A DNA stretch of 64,000 nucleotides from Brachynemurus nebulosus (taxonomy: Eukaryota > Arthropoda > Insecta > Neuroptera > Myrmeleontidae), in assembly GCA_035578155.1 (NCBI GenBank), contig JAPWDM010000035.1, forward strand, positions 1,471,501-1,535,500, given 5' to 3'. Shown here piece after piece: positions 47,580 to 58,353 of this stretch (positions within the stretch are counted from its first letter, which is position 1; each line of letters begins with the position of its first letter). The translations under genes were made by a program, and so were the position numbers. Below the pieces are notes generated by a model. It made no database searches and was not told the origin of the DNA. It saw only the letters and a list, made by a program, of their open reading frames with translations.

Positions 47580-48224
47580 TTTCTAAATGTAGCAGAGATA
47601 GCACGCGGCGCTGTGTATTTTATACACGTTATGAATAAACTATTTCACATATTAAGTTCAAATACTCTCAAATCTAACAATAAATACAAAAAAAAGTTTT
47701 TTCTGAGCAGTCATATCAAATAGAAACTTTAAATGAAATCATTGATTTATTTTAAAAATTATACAAAGATATGGGGGTAAAGGTATCGCAAGGTCTATGA
47801 AAGGTTTGCAAATTAGCTGTAAAACAATTTTAGACCTCTAGACAGATATAAAAAGTGATAATTTTAAATTATTTTCCTAAGAATATTGAATCAAGACTGG
47901 TTCACCAGCAAGGTGGAATTTATCCTAATATATTTTAGATGAGGATTTAAAAAAATGTTGATGCACCAAATTTTTAATCATTCCAAAGAAGCCAACTGTG
48001 CTGAAGATTTATATAAATTTTTATCTAAATCTAGTGATGCGCTACCAATTCAGTCTCGATTTGATAAAAATATGGAAACTATGCCAATTTTGAAGACAAC
48101 CGAACTAGATAAAATTGACTATAATTTCAATTTATCAGTCAAAAATGGTCTAGACTACGTTAGTGAGTATTTATTTTCAAAATGTCTAAATTATCATCAA
48201 TATCAAATTTTAAAAAAATATTAA
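47580..48224 (+). pseudogene. P-element/THAP9-type transposase, broken
   Basis: The C-terminal half of a P-like (THAP9-type) transposase, readable only by changing frame several times. In order: VAEIARGAVYFIHVMNKLFH then ILSSNTLKSNNKYK (from ~47587); SMKGLQISCKTILDL (from ~47794) with an internal stop; LNQD (47886) in another frame; QQGGIYPN (47906) in a third; then a final 89-codon frame (47955-48224) with NHSKEANCAEDLYKFL and NGLDYVSEYLFSKCL. MN-LF--LNS, KGLQIS, LNQD-LENFF-RQ-GG, NC-ED and L-YV-GYL-KC are the family's usual milestones. The LENFF part is deleted, and stops plus at least three frame changes make it dead. No THAP DNA-binding domain is seen. Confidence 0.75.
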
Positions 48225-48965
48225 GGAACAAATGAAGGTAGGTATTATATTAGAAAATATATTTATACATTTTAAAGCTTTTAACACCCAAGGAAATAAG
48301 ATATTTGGTGATTTAATAATATGCCCATCGGCATTCACTACGTAGGTATGTTGAAAAACTAAAAAAATATTTGATTCGAATTTTGGAAAAAATATTCTGG
48401 AAAACGTGGGTAATGAAATTAACAAATAAATTTTATGAAATTTGATCTAGTTTCCCTAAGTTTCCCTATAGAATATCTGAAGGAACTGTACGCAAGAATA
48501 CCAATTTACTTTGCACTCAAATATACAAATAAAAGTTTTAAAAAGTTGAAAAAAACACAGGAAAACAATTTCTCTTTCCAATTTCCAAGGATATACATAT
48601 TTCCTAGCTAGTCATGAAAAAATATCCTGAAAAACAATATTATTTTATGAGATTTGAGCTAAAAACCAAAATGGGGATCAAGTGTACTCAGCCTCCCCTA
48701 AAGCACAAAATATTTTATAAAAAATATACCTATATATTATTAAACTGTAGGTAAATACACGAAAAGTTATAAAAGTAAGAAATCACTTTTTCATAATAAA
48801 AGTCTGATTTTAATTTACAGGATACTTATTATAAGGCTAAAATATTTTTTGTTAAATATTTAAAAGAACAGTTTTGTAGCACAGAAATACATATCACAAT
48901 TTTATTTTTTAAGTTTTATAGAAATGGACACCCCTTAACAAATCCTTTTAAATAGGTACCTACAT
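48225..48965. other. No recognised gene
   Basis: A+T-rich DNA after the transposase remnant; no P-type terminus recognised. Confidence 0.4.
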
Positions 48966-48975
48966 AATATTTTTT

Positions 48976-49048
48976 TTACAACTTGTGTGTTGGCGTCGTT
49001 TTATGACTTAGTTTCGCTACTGATAGATTTCAATATACTGTGTCCATG
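48976..49048 (+). repeat. Inverted 74-bp repeat, right copy
   Basis: ACAACTTGTGTGTTGGCGTC, GTTTTATGACTTAGTTTCGC, TACTGATAGATTTCAATATA match 40882-40955 inverted. Open in frame as TTCVLASFYDLVSLLIDF and preceded by a T-rich stretch. Function unknown. Confidence 0.45.
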
Positions 49049-49722
49049 TAGCATATCAGAGTAAAATTAAGAAGTGATTAATTAAGTGCTTACCATACTA
49101 TTGCTTAAATTGTATAAGTTTTGTTGACAAAGGTCCCTTAGTGTTAATCTCCGATTTCGGCTAATTTGTTATTGTAAAATAAAAATTATTAACAAATGTG
49201 AAAAAACTCTCCAGCGTTACCTCGTAAATTATGTACAGAAATAGTGTTCAAAATTTCAAAAGGATCGGTGCTGTAGTTTTAAAGTTATGAGGGGCACCGA
49301 CTTTGAAAACGTGAGCTGTGGGGAAAACGCTTTAAAGTTTTGAACACTTAAAAATCCTTGTACAAAACTGATATAGAATACTTACTGCTAAACTAAATTT
49401 TGTACCGTACACTGACAAAATATATAGTACAAGTATAAACACGTTTGAACTTGCATTGAACTTTCTGTAATATAATTAAGAGAGACAGATATATAGAGAG
49501 CGAAACATGTGCAGGTAACAACAAAAATGCTGCTTATGACTTCGTCAATTTTGCTCCAATTAACTTGAAATTATGAGACAATATTCTTGAGATATTATGC
49601 TTTCAGTTAAAAAAATAAAAAAAGCAAAAAAATTATTTTAATACCTTACCCCGCCTTTAATAGTAATAAGATTGTTAACTTAATTTTCAAAATTATAACA
49701 AAAATACGAAGTGGACCGGAAA
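49049..49722. other. No recognised gene
   Basis: TTCAAAATTTCAAAAGGATC, GGTGCTGTAGTTTTAAAG near 49247 looks like transposon-internal sequence, but no element ends are visible. Confidence 0.35.
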
Positions 49723-49809
49723 GTAGAGTTCATTTCAAATGGGTTGACCACTGGTTACTATTGAATTTACATAAGAAAGAGCGTCAAGTTATTTGAAATG
49801 AACTTCTAC
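49723..49809 (+). other. 87-nt pre-miRNA-sized hairpin
   Basis: The arm GTAGAGTTCATTTCAAAT, GGGTTGAC pairs with GTCAAGTTATTTGAAATGAA, CTTCTAC: about 22 pairs with one single-base bulge and one 3-nt internal loop, around a loop of about 34 nt. Size and shape fit an animal pre-miRNA, but such hairpins also arise from small MITEs. Seed conservation and expression cannot be judged here. The mirrored structure would exist on either strand. Confidence 0.3.
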
Positions 49810-50225
49810 TACTACTAAGTGTTTTATACACCAATTTTAAAAAAAATATGTTTATTCAGTACCACAGGATGTAAGACAGGATGATAGATACGCCCATTGG
49901 GTGATATTTGATAATTTGAGAGGAGGGTGTGAAATTTGCCGTGTATTAGGAATCTAATCAAGATCATTTTCTAAATGTTTACCTAGTACGTGGAATATAC
50001 TTCTGTTGTAATACTGTTTTTTAACTGTTTTCTACGTTACCATTTTCACTGATTCACATTCACTGATTTGAGCATTTATGGTATTTCAAATTTGTAAATA
50101 ATACAATAACTATGTTTGTATTTTTGCTAAGTAAAATGTTTGCTCTATTATTTAATTTTTAGAATTTACATTAATTAAAAATTAAACGTAAAACATTCAT
50201 ATAAATAAACTGAAATCGGAAAAAC

Positions 50226-50251
50226 TATCCGGCCTTTAGTGTCGATATAAT
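50226..50251 (-). repeat. Inverted partner of 39433-39458
   Basis: ATCCGGCCTTTAGTGTCGAT, ATAATA is the exact complement of the phrase at 39433. The match does not extend far on either side. Confidence 0.5.
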
Positions 50252-51390
50252 AAACTATCCAAAATACCACTAGAGTAAAACTAACTACACATTTATATAT
50301 TGGCCTCAACTAATCTTGAACACATTGTATATTTGGGGGGTCATGGTCGGTATATCGTTACATATCGTTAAAAAACCACCAGGCTCTTAATTAATCTTGT
50401 GCGCATGACATAAAAACATAACGGAATGATTAATTCAACCTTTCCGATAGTGGCTTCGATCGAGGTTTCTCCTCTTTGACGCTGTTCCACAGTTTTGTTT
50501 TTAACGAAACTTGTAGTACTTAAACAAGACCTAACGTGCAATATTTGAGGCTTTTTTCGTGATTGTCACTCTAAAGGAACCACTAAAAAAGTGACCTTCT
50601 ATTTTTTTTCTCGAATTTTCTATGATTATTTACAAACGGCAAAATTTTAAAGAAATATATATTACAGTACGAATATAGACCTACTCAACGGTTTTTAGTT
50701 TATTTCAATATCTGTAATAGTTTACGAGATATAAAGGTTTAAAAAATCATGGCCTTAATACTTATTATCACAAATTACTTTTAAACTACTCAAGATATGA
50801 GGCTAAAACTTGCACGCAAGACATCTTATCAGCTGCCCTTATAGCAGCCAAAGTGCCGTTGAAAATCTCGTCTGGGGGCCAACCGGCCATTCTTATCCCG
50901 GAGATCCGGAATACCCTTTAATAATATAATTTAAAGCCTTTTTTGGCCTCTTTTACATATAATTCTGTAATTTAATTAATTTGCATTATTAACTTTGTTA
51001 TTTGATTTATCTTTATTGTTTTGTTGGTAATATATTTTATCTACGTATAGCTATTTACTTGAAGGCAGTAGATTTTTACCTACTAATCCAACGAAAGGAT
51101 TTTCTGTCTTTATAAATCAATAGAACGAACCATAACTACAAGATATGAATAATTTAATCGTTTTTGCTTCTTTATGCTCATTCCTAAAGATTATCCTAAA
51201 GCATAGTTCAAAGATAGAAAATATAACATTTAACCACAAGGGTAAATTATTTACTCTATAGTACCTATAACAACCATTAAGGCATGTTATTAGGTATAGG
51301 ATGAATATTAATGTTTCGTATTTCTTCTAAATATTTTTTTACTGTTTGACTTTAAATATAGTATATTATTATAATATAAATACATATGTA
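50252..51390. other. No recognised gene; possible transposon interior
   Basis: 50440-50900 is less A+T-rich, with ACTCAAGATATGAGGCTAAA, AACTTGC and a G+C-rich end (GGGGCCAACCGGCCATTCTT, ATCCCGGAGATCCGG). It looks like element sequence but I cannot place it in a class, and no open frame is credible. Confidence 0.35.
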
Positions 51391-51413
51391 TTAATAATAA
51401 TAATAATAATAAT
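51391..51413 (-). repeat. (TAA)n tail of a non-LTR retrotransposon
   Basis: TAATAATAATAATAATAATA on the plus strand, just downstream of the stop and 3' untranslated part of the LINE remnant read on the minus strand. Short-repeat tails are typical of several insect non-LTR groups. Confidence 0.6.
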
Positions 51414-51456
51414 ATTTATTAGAAATGACCAAATAAAGGTATACAAACGTCAAAAA

Positions 51457-51780
51457 TTACAAACATTCACTTATTTCATAAGGTGCCAAATTAATTAAAT
51501 AATTTTTTAATTTGTTTTTAAATTGAACAAATTTCTCTTCCCTACGTATTTCCGTTGGTAATTTATCAAATGCTTTATAACCTACATACAACGGTGTTTT
51601 CTCATAAAAGGCTGTTCTGTGTGAAAAATCATATGATGACTTAAATCTTGTATTATAGTGGCTACTTGTATTTGCTATTATAAAATATTGTTTTATTACT
51701 ATATTATATATTATATAATAAGATGTGTTTGGTAAATAATACTCGTATAAAATATTTATATTTTCGTTCCGTTTAATTTT
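51457..51780 (-). pseudogene. Non-LTR retrotransposon (jockey/CR1-like) ORF2, C-terminus
   Basis: About 107 codons open on the minus strand, ending in a stop at 51457. The peptide has SSHYNTRFKSSYDFSHRTAF, then YEKTPLYVGYKAFDKLPTEI and FVQFKNKLKNYL. The H-YNTR---, E-SPLY-G-K-FN-LP-EI, F-K-LK-YL pattern is what normally follows the reverse transcriptase domain in jockey- and CR1-type elements. It is 5'-truncated: a stop lies at 51781-51783 and the catalytic RT motifs are absent. About 45 bp of 3' sequence separate the stop from a (TAA)n tail, as expected of a target-primed insertion. Confidence 0.8.
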
Positions 51781-51783
51781 TCA

Positions 51784-52394
51784 AATATTTTATGTTTTTT
51801 TAAATTTTAGTTTGAATATTGAATTATATTTTAATGTATCCAAATTTTAATAAAATATTTAAATTTATTGATAACCGTTCTTTCTTCCTCTGTAGATAGA
51901 AACGTCAATTTAATCAATGATACCAGGCTTCGTTAAATTTAACTGAAATAATTTTTTCTCAAAAGATCAAAATATTTTACAATTCTAAAACCGTTTAAAG
52001 TATTATAAACTGAAAAAATTATAACATTAAACAGTAAGCTTTAAAAATCACAACGTAAATAGGTACTTGCAAATAAATTTGTATTACTGGTGGGAGTGCA
52101 GATAAGGAAAGGTTTAATAATAAAATATTAGTTCTTGCAGCCAAATGTCTCTGACGACAAAAATTATAATTTTAATGGAATTTTTTCAACGTAGGTACTT
52201 CTTTCTTCGTCAAAAATTACTGGTGAATTTAATTTGTAATATAATCTGACAATTAGACAATATTATCTTACAGAGTTTGAAGTGTATTTCTATAGTAGGC
52301 TTTTTATGTGAAATTTCGTTTGTCGAAACTTAAATGTGTATTTTTTAAAACAATATTTCTGTAATCTACGTGTACAATATCCTAAATAGTATAT
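51784..52394. other. No recognised gene
   Basis: A+T-rich; 51784-51900 might be further decayed LINE coding sequence but I could not read it in any frame. Confidence 0.35.
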
Positions 52395-52505
52395 TGGACA
52401 ATAACTGGGAGAAGTGGTTTATTTCTCATGAATACCTACGGGTTTGTTGTACGAACTCGCACGACAAGGGCGACACTTCATATGGATGATAAATAGAATT
52501 TTGTT
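52395..52505. mobile_element. Decayed copy of the palindromic MITE at 3168
   Basis: GGTTTATTTCTCATGAATAC, GGGTTTGTTGTACGAACTCG, CACGACAAGGGCGACA parallels the centre of 3168-3298. The right arm is poor. Confidence 0.5.
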
Positions 52506-52719
52506 TCTTTCTTGATAGTGAAATATATATAAGAACTTATTAAGCATCAACTGCATCATAGTTAAGTTTTTAGTCTAAAAAAATTATGTCATATCACATT
52601 AGATACAGTTAACTTGAAACCGAACGAAATTGAATTTCAAAATTTATATATAGAGATAATGATAACAAGTAGTTGCTTAAGAAACCGACCAAATAATCAT
52701 CCCGAAAGAATCTGTCAGG

Positions 52720-52785
52720 ACAGGGGGGGGGCAAAAGAGTTAAAACTGGAACAAATTTAGGAAACCGGGACGTATGAACACCCTA
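52720..52785 (-). mobile_element. hAT-like terminus TAGGGTGTTCATACGTCCCG
   Basis: On the minus strand TAGGGTGTTCATACGTCCCG, GTTTCCTAAATTTG, then a run of C (CCCCCCCCCTGTCCTGAC). This is a familiar form of hAT non-autonomous end. No partner end found. Confidence 0.4.
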
Positions 52786-53346
52786 ATAATAGTAAACAAT
52801 TGGACAGACGCATATGTGCCGTTACTACACTATTACTATGATAATAAAACATATACCCAACGCCATTCAACGTACTATGATTTTCTCGTAGGTTATCTGT
52901 TCGTCGGATAGAACCTGGGTCCGAAATGTTCTGATGAGTCACAAGGTATATACAGATTAATAGACAGAGAGATTGAAATGAATATTTTGAAAATTAAGTT
53001 AATACTGCATTATTCATATTCCTATACCAGATGCACATATTTACTCCTAATTAAGAATTGAAATAATTAGCAAAGTTCATTGACATTATAAATTTGTATG
53101 TTTACTACAGACGATCTTTGTAAATTGTAAATATTTTAAACAAGTTCTGGGTTGATATCAATTCACGAATAACCAAACGAGCAGTAGACATGCAATTATA
53201 TTATATTACGTAAATTAAAATTATATACATTTGTGCATATATTTTTATATGCATATCAATAACAAGCATTCACAATGCACGTTGATGGAGCTTAATTTTA
53301 ACCCAATTTTTACAAGAATCTCAGCATAGGTAATTGAAGCGGAAAT
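52786..53346. other. No recognised gene
   Basis: Includes a 61-codon minus-strand frame (52757-52942) that runs into the hAT-like terminus and is therefore not credited. Confidence 0.35.
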
Positions 53347-53517
53347 ATGTTTAGAATCGAAGAAAGGGAACGGGCACTAAGCAATAAAGAAAGTTACGAG
53401 AACGTCGAAGAAGTTAGCTGCTTAATTTTAACTATTTTTGCGCTCAGCGGCCCAACCTTCTTCTTTGTCATATTTCATCACGCTAGACCAGTCCCCTTCC
53501 TCTGTTTGCGTACGTAA
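53347..53517 (+). CDS. Possible 56-aa membrane microprotein or exon
   Basis: An ATG-to-stop frame in a patch clearly richer in G+C than its surroundings. The first half is charged (RIEERERALSNKESYENVEE) and the second hydrophobic (CLILTIFALSGPTFFFVIFH), which would be one membrane segment, followed by ARPVPFLCLRT. I know no family with this layout. No upstream regulatory element was recognised. The alternative is a piece of an unrecognised element or conserved non-coding DNA. Confidence 0.2.
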   Translation: MFRIEERERALSNKESYENVEEVSCLILTIFALSGPTFFFVIFHHARPVPFLCLRT

Positions 53518-53959
53518 TTTATGGACCGCCACAAATTGATAATTAGTAAATATACAATTGATTTCAACGTTACTTTATGGTATTCATATATGATATTAAT
53601 GTTTGATGATGGTCACAAATTTTAAAATAAAAGTAGTATTTTTTTGTAAAATGAAGAGTATTATGTAGTTGTTAATAAACAAGATAAGTTTGCAAATACA
53701 GTACTTATTCCCAAACCCCTTACATACGATAGTCCAACTTCAGAACCACCTATTGTGACATTATTACCCACTGTCAGTGTGTTAATAGTAAAAATGAGTG
53801 TTAGTAAACTAGTATGTAATTTAAGAGGGTGACTCACCCCCCCTCTAGTGTTGCTCAAACTGAATTCTGAAATCGAAAATTTCATTTCTACGTTATTCTA
53901 ATTGTCTTAAACTATTTTCCATCAAGAAGAATTTCTTGAACTACCCAAGTAGTACGATT
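53518..53959. other. No recognised gene
   Basis: A 74-codon minus-strand frame (53661-53885) has no motif. AGGGTGACTCACCCCCCCTC at 53826 may be an element edge without partner. Confidence 0.35.
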
Positions 53960-54070
53960 ATTTGACACAGTCACCCCCTAGTTAACTACCCCTAGACTTA
54001 ATATTAAGACATTGAGCGAAAACAGGTCAATTAGATTTTTTGACGTAGATATCAAATCTGTAAACAAAAT
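53960..54070 (+). repeat. Dispersed repeat related to 45285-45380
   Basis: CAGTCACCCCCTAGTTAACT, CTTAATATTAAGACATTGAG and GGTCAATTAGATTTTTTGAC parallel the block at 45285, with decay. Confidence 0.5.
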
Positions 54071-54849
54071 TTTTATATTGTTTAATTTTCACCCCCTTTT
54101 TGCAAAATTAACCCCCAAATTGTAACCCCCAGCCATCCCTGTTGATGTAAATTGAACAAATTGCATATCAATAGATAGCTCTTTGAAAAAGAGTAATATC
54201 GCCAATTTAAACTTTTGCTCTATCTCTTACTGTTTTCGGGATATTTTAAAAATTAAAGTTTTACCACAATTTTTGAAGGGCGATTTCACCCCTTCAAACC
54301 GTTTTTCCGCCGATAAAAAAAAAATACGTATCTTTTAGATTTCGACAGAATAACATATTTCAGCGGCATTGAAATCGGAGGCGGACACCTGGGCACCTTT
54401 CTTTGTGAGTGGCGTAAATAAATTTGGTTTTGAAATTGTGCTCCGCAATATAATAACCAGTTTACCAACGAATGAAGTTCAAGATTCAATGAACAAAATG
54501 ATCAAAACAATCATTTGGTGCAGTAATCGAGTATTACCTTTAAATTAAATTATATTGAGACCACCTTTAATAAATTCATATAAACCTTGATAATAGTATT
54601 ATAATTTTTTACTTCATCATCAAAAATATTTTATTTATTTTTGCGAATTTTGTAGTTAATAACAGGTTGTTAGTAACGGTAATTTTAAATTTGGAGTTAT
54701 AAGAAGCGTTCTGTAATTTCCAGTGCTTACTTCTACTGCTTAATAATGAATATAAAAATAATTATAATTTTTTTGTGTTTTCATTGAAACATTTGCTTAT
54801 GGTTTTCTGCCTCTGCCATTACTAATAATGTTTTCATGTACCGTTGCCT
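54071..54849. other. No recognised gene
   Basis: 54100-54300 has the CACCCCCTTTTTGC/ACCCCCAAATTG style of a transposon interior. No frame or end supported. Confidence 0.35.
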
Positions 54850-54887
54850 ATCCAAGGGGTGCGTATACCACAGGTTAAAAACTACTG
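54850..54887 (-). mobile_element. hAT terminus CAGTAGTTTTTAACCTGTGG
   Basis: The minus strand reads CAGTAGTTTTTAACCTGTGG, then TATACGCACCCCTTGG. This closely follows a common hAT end pattern (CAGTGGTTCTCAACCTGTGG followed by a CCCC block). No partner end found. Confidence 0.55.
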
Positions 54888-55052
54888 GTGTAGAATATTG
54901 TTGTACTATAGTGATGTATTAAGTGATATTTGAATTATTCTCTTACATTGATAAATCCTGTCGGTCGATGATAACTCCAAGAATACTATCATTAATTATT
55001 GTTTCGAAGTATTTTGAAAATTTTATTTTTTGATACGTACTAGGTTGGTTTT

Positions 55053-55083
55053 GGGAAATTCGCTATGTTATGCAGGATGCTGC
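55053..55083 (+). mobile_element. Helentron-like remnant G, 3' end only
   Basis: GGGAAATTCGCTATGTTATG, CAGGATGCTGC is the 3' end of the A-F family, cut off just before GACAGGGGTAT. Nothing else of the element remains. Confidence 0.6.
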
Positions 55084-55243
55084 TATAAATATATTTACTT
55101 CTAAATTAATTTTCAAATTTACTTTTAAAGACACACATGCATATTAATTACAATTCCTTATACAATAGGAATCTCTTTTAAAACTAAAGGGCGTTCCTTT
55201 GCTAGTTTTATAATTTTTTTGTGGAACACTTCATGATTATTTG

Positions 55244-55375
55244 CAGGGCCCGGCCGTGGGAAGAACAAAATTTTTTAATTTTTCTACAAAAATGTAGGTG
55301 ACGAGGATAAAGGAAAAGCTCTGACAGTTTCATCCCGGCCATTTTTTTTTTCAAAAATATAAGTAACGAGGAAAA
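55244..55375 (+). mobile_element. hAT-like left end, interrupted
   Basis: CAGGGCCCGGCCGTGGGAAG followed by two similar phrases (AAAATGTAGGTGACGAGGA and AAAATATAAGTAACGAGGA). It abuts the MITE at 55375, so its right part may have been displaced or lost. Confidence 0.35.
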
Positions 55376-55872
55376 AAAAACATTTTTTTATTACTCATGC
55401 GGGGGAAATACTAACTTGGCGCACACATTTCTGTACGCAAAATAGCTGTTTGCCCACTGTACTCTTCCCGCATACTTTTTTGCGTGTGGAAAGTTACTTT
55501 CCACACGCAAATTAACGATAAAACACGCAAAATTTAATCAAAACACGCAAAGCCGCCTCTTAATTTTTCATTTAATAAATATTTCATAATTATTTAGATA
55601 GAAACAAAGTAATTTAAATGATAATTAATTCAGAAAAAAAGACGAACACTTAAAAATATTATTTTAAAAAGTAATAAAAATGTTAAAATAGTGAAAATAA
55701 TAGAAAAAAGTACCTATGTGAAATTCGTAATAAAAAATAGTATGTGCAACTCGCGCGGGATTGTCGATTGCCCCACTCAAGCGAATGAGCGCACTCACTA
55801 CGTTCGTGCGCTCAACTTCGCTTTCGTGGGCAATCGACAATTTCCCGCACCTATTGCACAATATACTATTAC
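55375..55872 (-). mobile_element. Multi-hairpin MITE, copy 2
   Basis: Inverted relative of 33470-33935: TTGGCGCACACATTTCTGTA, TTGCGTGTGGAAAG/CTTTCCACACGCAA (55490-55510), then GATTGTCGATTGCCCCAC...GTGGGCAATCGACAAT. Several small overlapping frames come from these palindromes and are not credited. Confidence 0.7.
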
Positions 55873-56729
55873 AACCATTTCTTTCTCTGCGCCAGGACTG
55901 CAACTCCGGCTGCCTTCCCTCTCTTGACGAACCTGACTCTTTGCCAAACACAGTTTAGGAAATACTGCTACAATTTCTGATTTAAAATAAATATTCATAA
56001 AAACAAAATTGTATCGATAAATTTTACATACATAATAAATAATTATGCTTTTATAAGCCAAATAAATTCCATACATAAAAGTATATGTATGTATGTTGAT
56101 ATGTGTAGCTGCAATCTACTGTTAATTAAATATGGCGTACGTACATACCTGGCTTTGTACTTTCAGTATTAAATTTTATGAATTCTCAATCCAGTAATAA
56201 TTTTTAATCAGTTACAAGAGTTCGCAAATGAAACGTTTTACAAAATATGTTTCAGCGTAGGTACATAATTTAAAGCACAAGTTTATGAAATATGTGTATA
56301 AAACAAACAGTAAATAAAGCTAAAATCTACGTATTAAATATATGCAGAGGTTATTCCGCTTGAGTGGTAATATTTATAGAAAATATTATATCGTTGATTT
56401 GCTGATATAATGTAAAGAGAAATACTAATATATATTTATACTAAATAATAATTATATATATATATAAAAAATAAATACGAAAACAATGCATTATATGGAC
56501 TTCTTTTATAGTTGTCAAATAGATTCACTTAAATTTCTTTCCTTTTATGTTTATGGAAAATGTTTTAGTGATACAATATAATTAAAGAGGGAATTTTAAA
56601 AATATCACCATAGAGGAGGGAGCATGAGCGACCAAATTTATTTTCACGGAAATTTCTGGCAAGATCTTGTTTTATACATAGTATGGAAGAAGGGCTACAT
56701 TTGAACGTTTTTAAAACTTTATGTTATTA
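55873..56729. other. No recognised gene
   Basis: A G+C-richer patch at 55880-55960 (GCGCCAGGACTGCAACTCCG) is not repeated elsewhere; the rest is A+T-rich. Confidence 0.35.
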
Positions 56730-56790
56730 CATTATATCTAAGACTTTTTTTTACCTGAATGTCAGGTAAAAAAAAGTCATAGATATAATG
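56730..56790. other. 61-bp near-perfect hairpin
   Basis: CATTATATCTA, AGACTTTTTTTTACCTGA, loop ATG, TCAGGTAAAAAAAAGTCAT, AGATATAATG: about 29 pairs with one mismatch or bulge. The tiny loop is unlike a miRNA precursor. It may be a miniature foldback insertion or a recent inverted duplication. Confidence 0.5.
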
Positions 56791-57772
56791 TTTACCCCTG
56801 GTGAATTAAGTATTCAGCAACGGTAAGGTCACTAGAGTATTCAGCAACAAATTCGCCGCATCAGTTTAAATATTAAGTATAAAGATCAAGCTAGAATTTT
56901 TATTTTTGTAACGGAGGTCAAATGTTCAAAACTTCCTCCTAGGCGAGGCAGGTTTTAAAACACCTGGGACAATTTTGAACCATCGATTTTAAATGGAAGT
57001 AAGTTTAGTAATCATTTTGAACTTTTTATCAAGTGTAAATTACCATTAGGAATAAATAAGTAACATTTTATTCAAACCATCTAGTATTAAAAGTAAGGTA
57101 TAAACAAGTTAGAGAATCAAGTAGAGTATGACTATTATTAAACAATAGGCCTAAACAAATATAAAGTTGTAAGTGACAAATTAAACAAAGGAAGCATAAA
57201 TTTCAAAAAGATATTTATTAACCTCTTAGATGGTATGTGTTGAACATGTTCAGCGATGCCCCAGCTGTTTTCATCAAAACTGACCCATTGGTAATGAAAA
57301 TGGAGTTTTTCCACCACCAAAATGTTTTTAGTTATTAATAATTTTCACGTCATTATAAAAGTTATAAAATACTTTAACTAATAATCAAAATAAAGCTCAT
57401 CAGTATCTCGAAATGCGTCCTGTAAATCTTTACAGACTTGAAATAAAATATTTTTATTTGATCGTCGAAAACAAACAAAGGTTAAAACTCAGTCGCGGCA
57501 GTCAAACACCGGATGTGACAAGTGACAGCTGTGTAGATCAGTGTTCCCCCCACAAAATTATATTTTTTGCTAAAATTATAAATATTTAAATATTAATATT
57601 TAAACTTACTTTATTATCACAATCATTCATAACTGCCTCCATTCAAAGCTGCTCGCCTCGCTCCTAGTAATTATAAAAGTTCATTTTGCTATCTGGCAAC
57701 CTGGTCAGATAAGTACTATGTAAAACCGAAATTATTAAAAACAATTAAGAAAAAGTAGCATTTTCGCATTTT
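56791..57772. other. No recognised gene
   Basis: A+T-rich; nothing supported. Confidence 0.4.
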
Positions 57773-57774
57773 TA

Positions 57775-58211
57775 GGCCCGATCCGTACTATCCCTCCGCT
57801 CTCGGTACGATATCGCTACGCTCTCAATTCGATAAAATATTCTTACACAAGAAACAATTAGTGTATTCACATCATCGCTCCGATACCGCTCCGACGTCAG
57901 TCGCGGTCCAGTCCCACTTCAGTACCGCTCCAATACCAATACCACTCAGGTAATATTTTATCGGGGCGGTATCGGAGCGATATATCGATAGTGTAAACAC
58001 TTTTTTGATTCCACTCCGCTCCGCTTGCATTAAGTTGTTATGAAAACTGAGACCGAACTGGCAGCGTACTAAGAGCGGCATTATAATGTGAATGGAGAAC
58101 GAATAGGTACCAGCATGGTATCAGCACTGTAATGTGAACACAACAAGATTATATCGGAGCGAGACCGGAGCGGGAGCGTACCGATATCGGCACTATTGTG
58201 CGGATCGGACC
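57775..58211. mobile_element. TA-flanked TIR MITE
   Basis: Ends GGCCCGATCCG and CGGATCGGACC are inverted repeats bordered by TA at 57773-57774 and 58212-58213. The 437-bp interior carries many GGAGCGRTA/TACCGCTCC and GTGTAAACAC/GTGTATTCAC phrases in both orientations and is G+C-richer than its flanks. PIF/Harbinger or Tc1/mariner are both possible; a 3-bp TWA target is not identical on both sides. Overlapping minus-strand frames of 60-70 codons are by-products. Confidence 0.65.
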
Positions 58212-58353
58212 TAAAGATTCCGTAGTCAAAATATCGGAAATATGTATTTTTGTAAAAAGTTTTCAAAACTTTTAAAATCGTTCAGCATAATTTTAAAACT
58301 TTGCCCAATTTCTTAATAAAAATTTAACCAGTTAATTTATAGTAATTTTAGTA

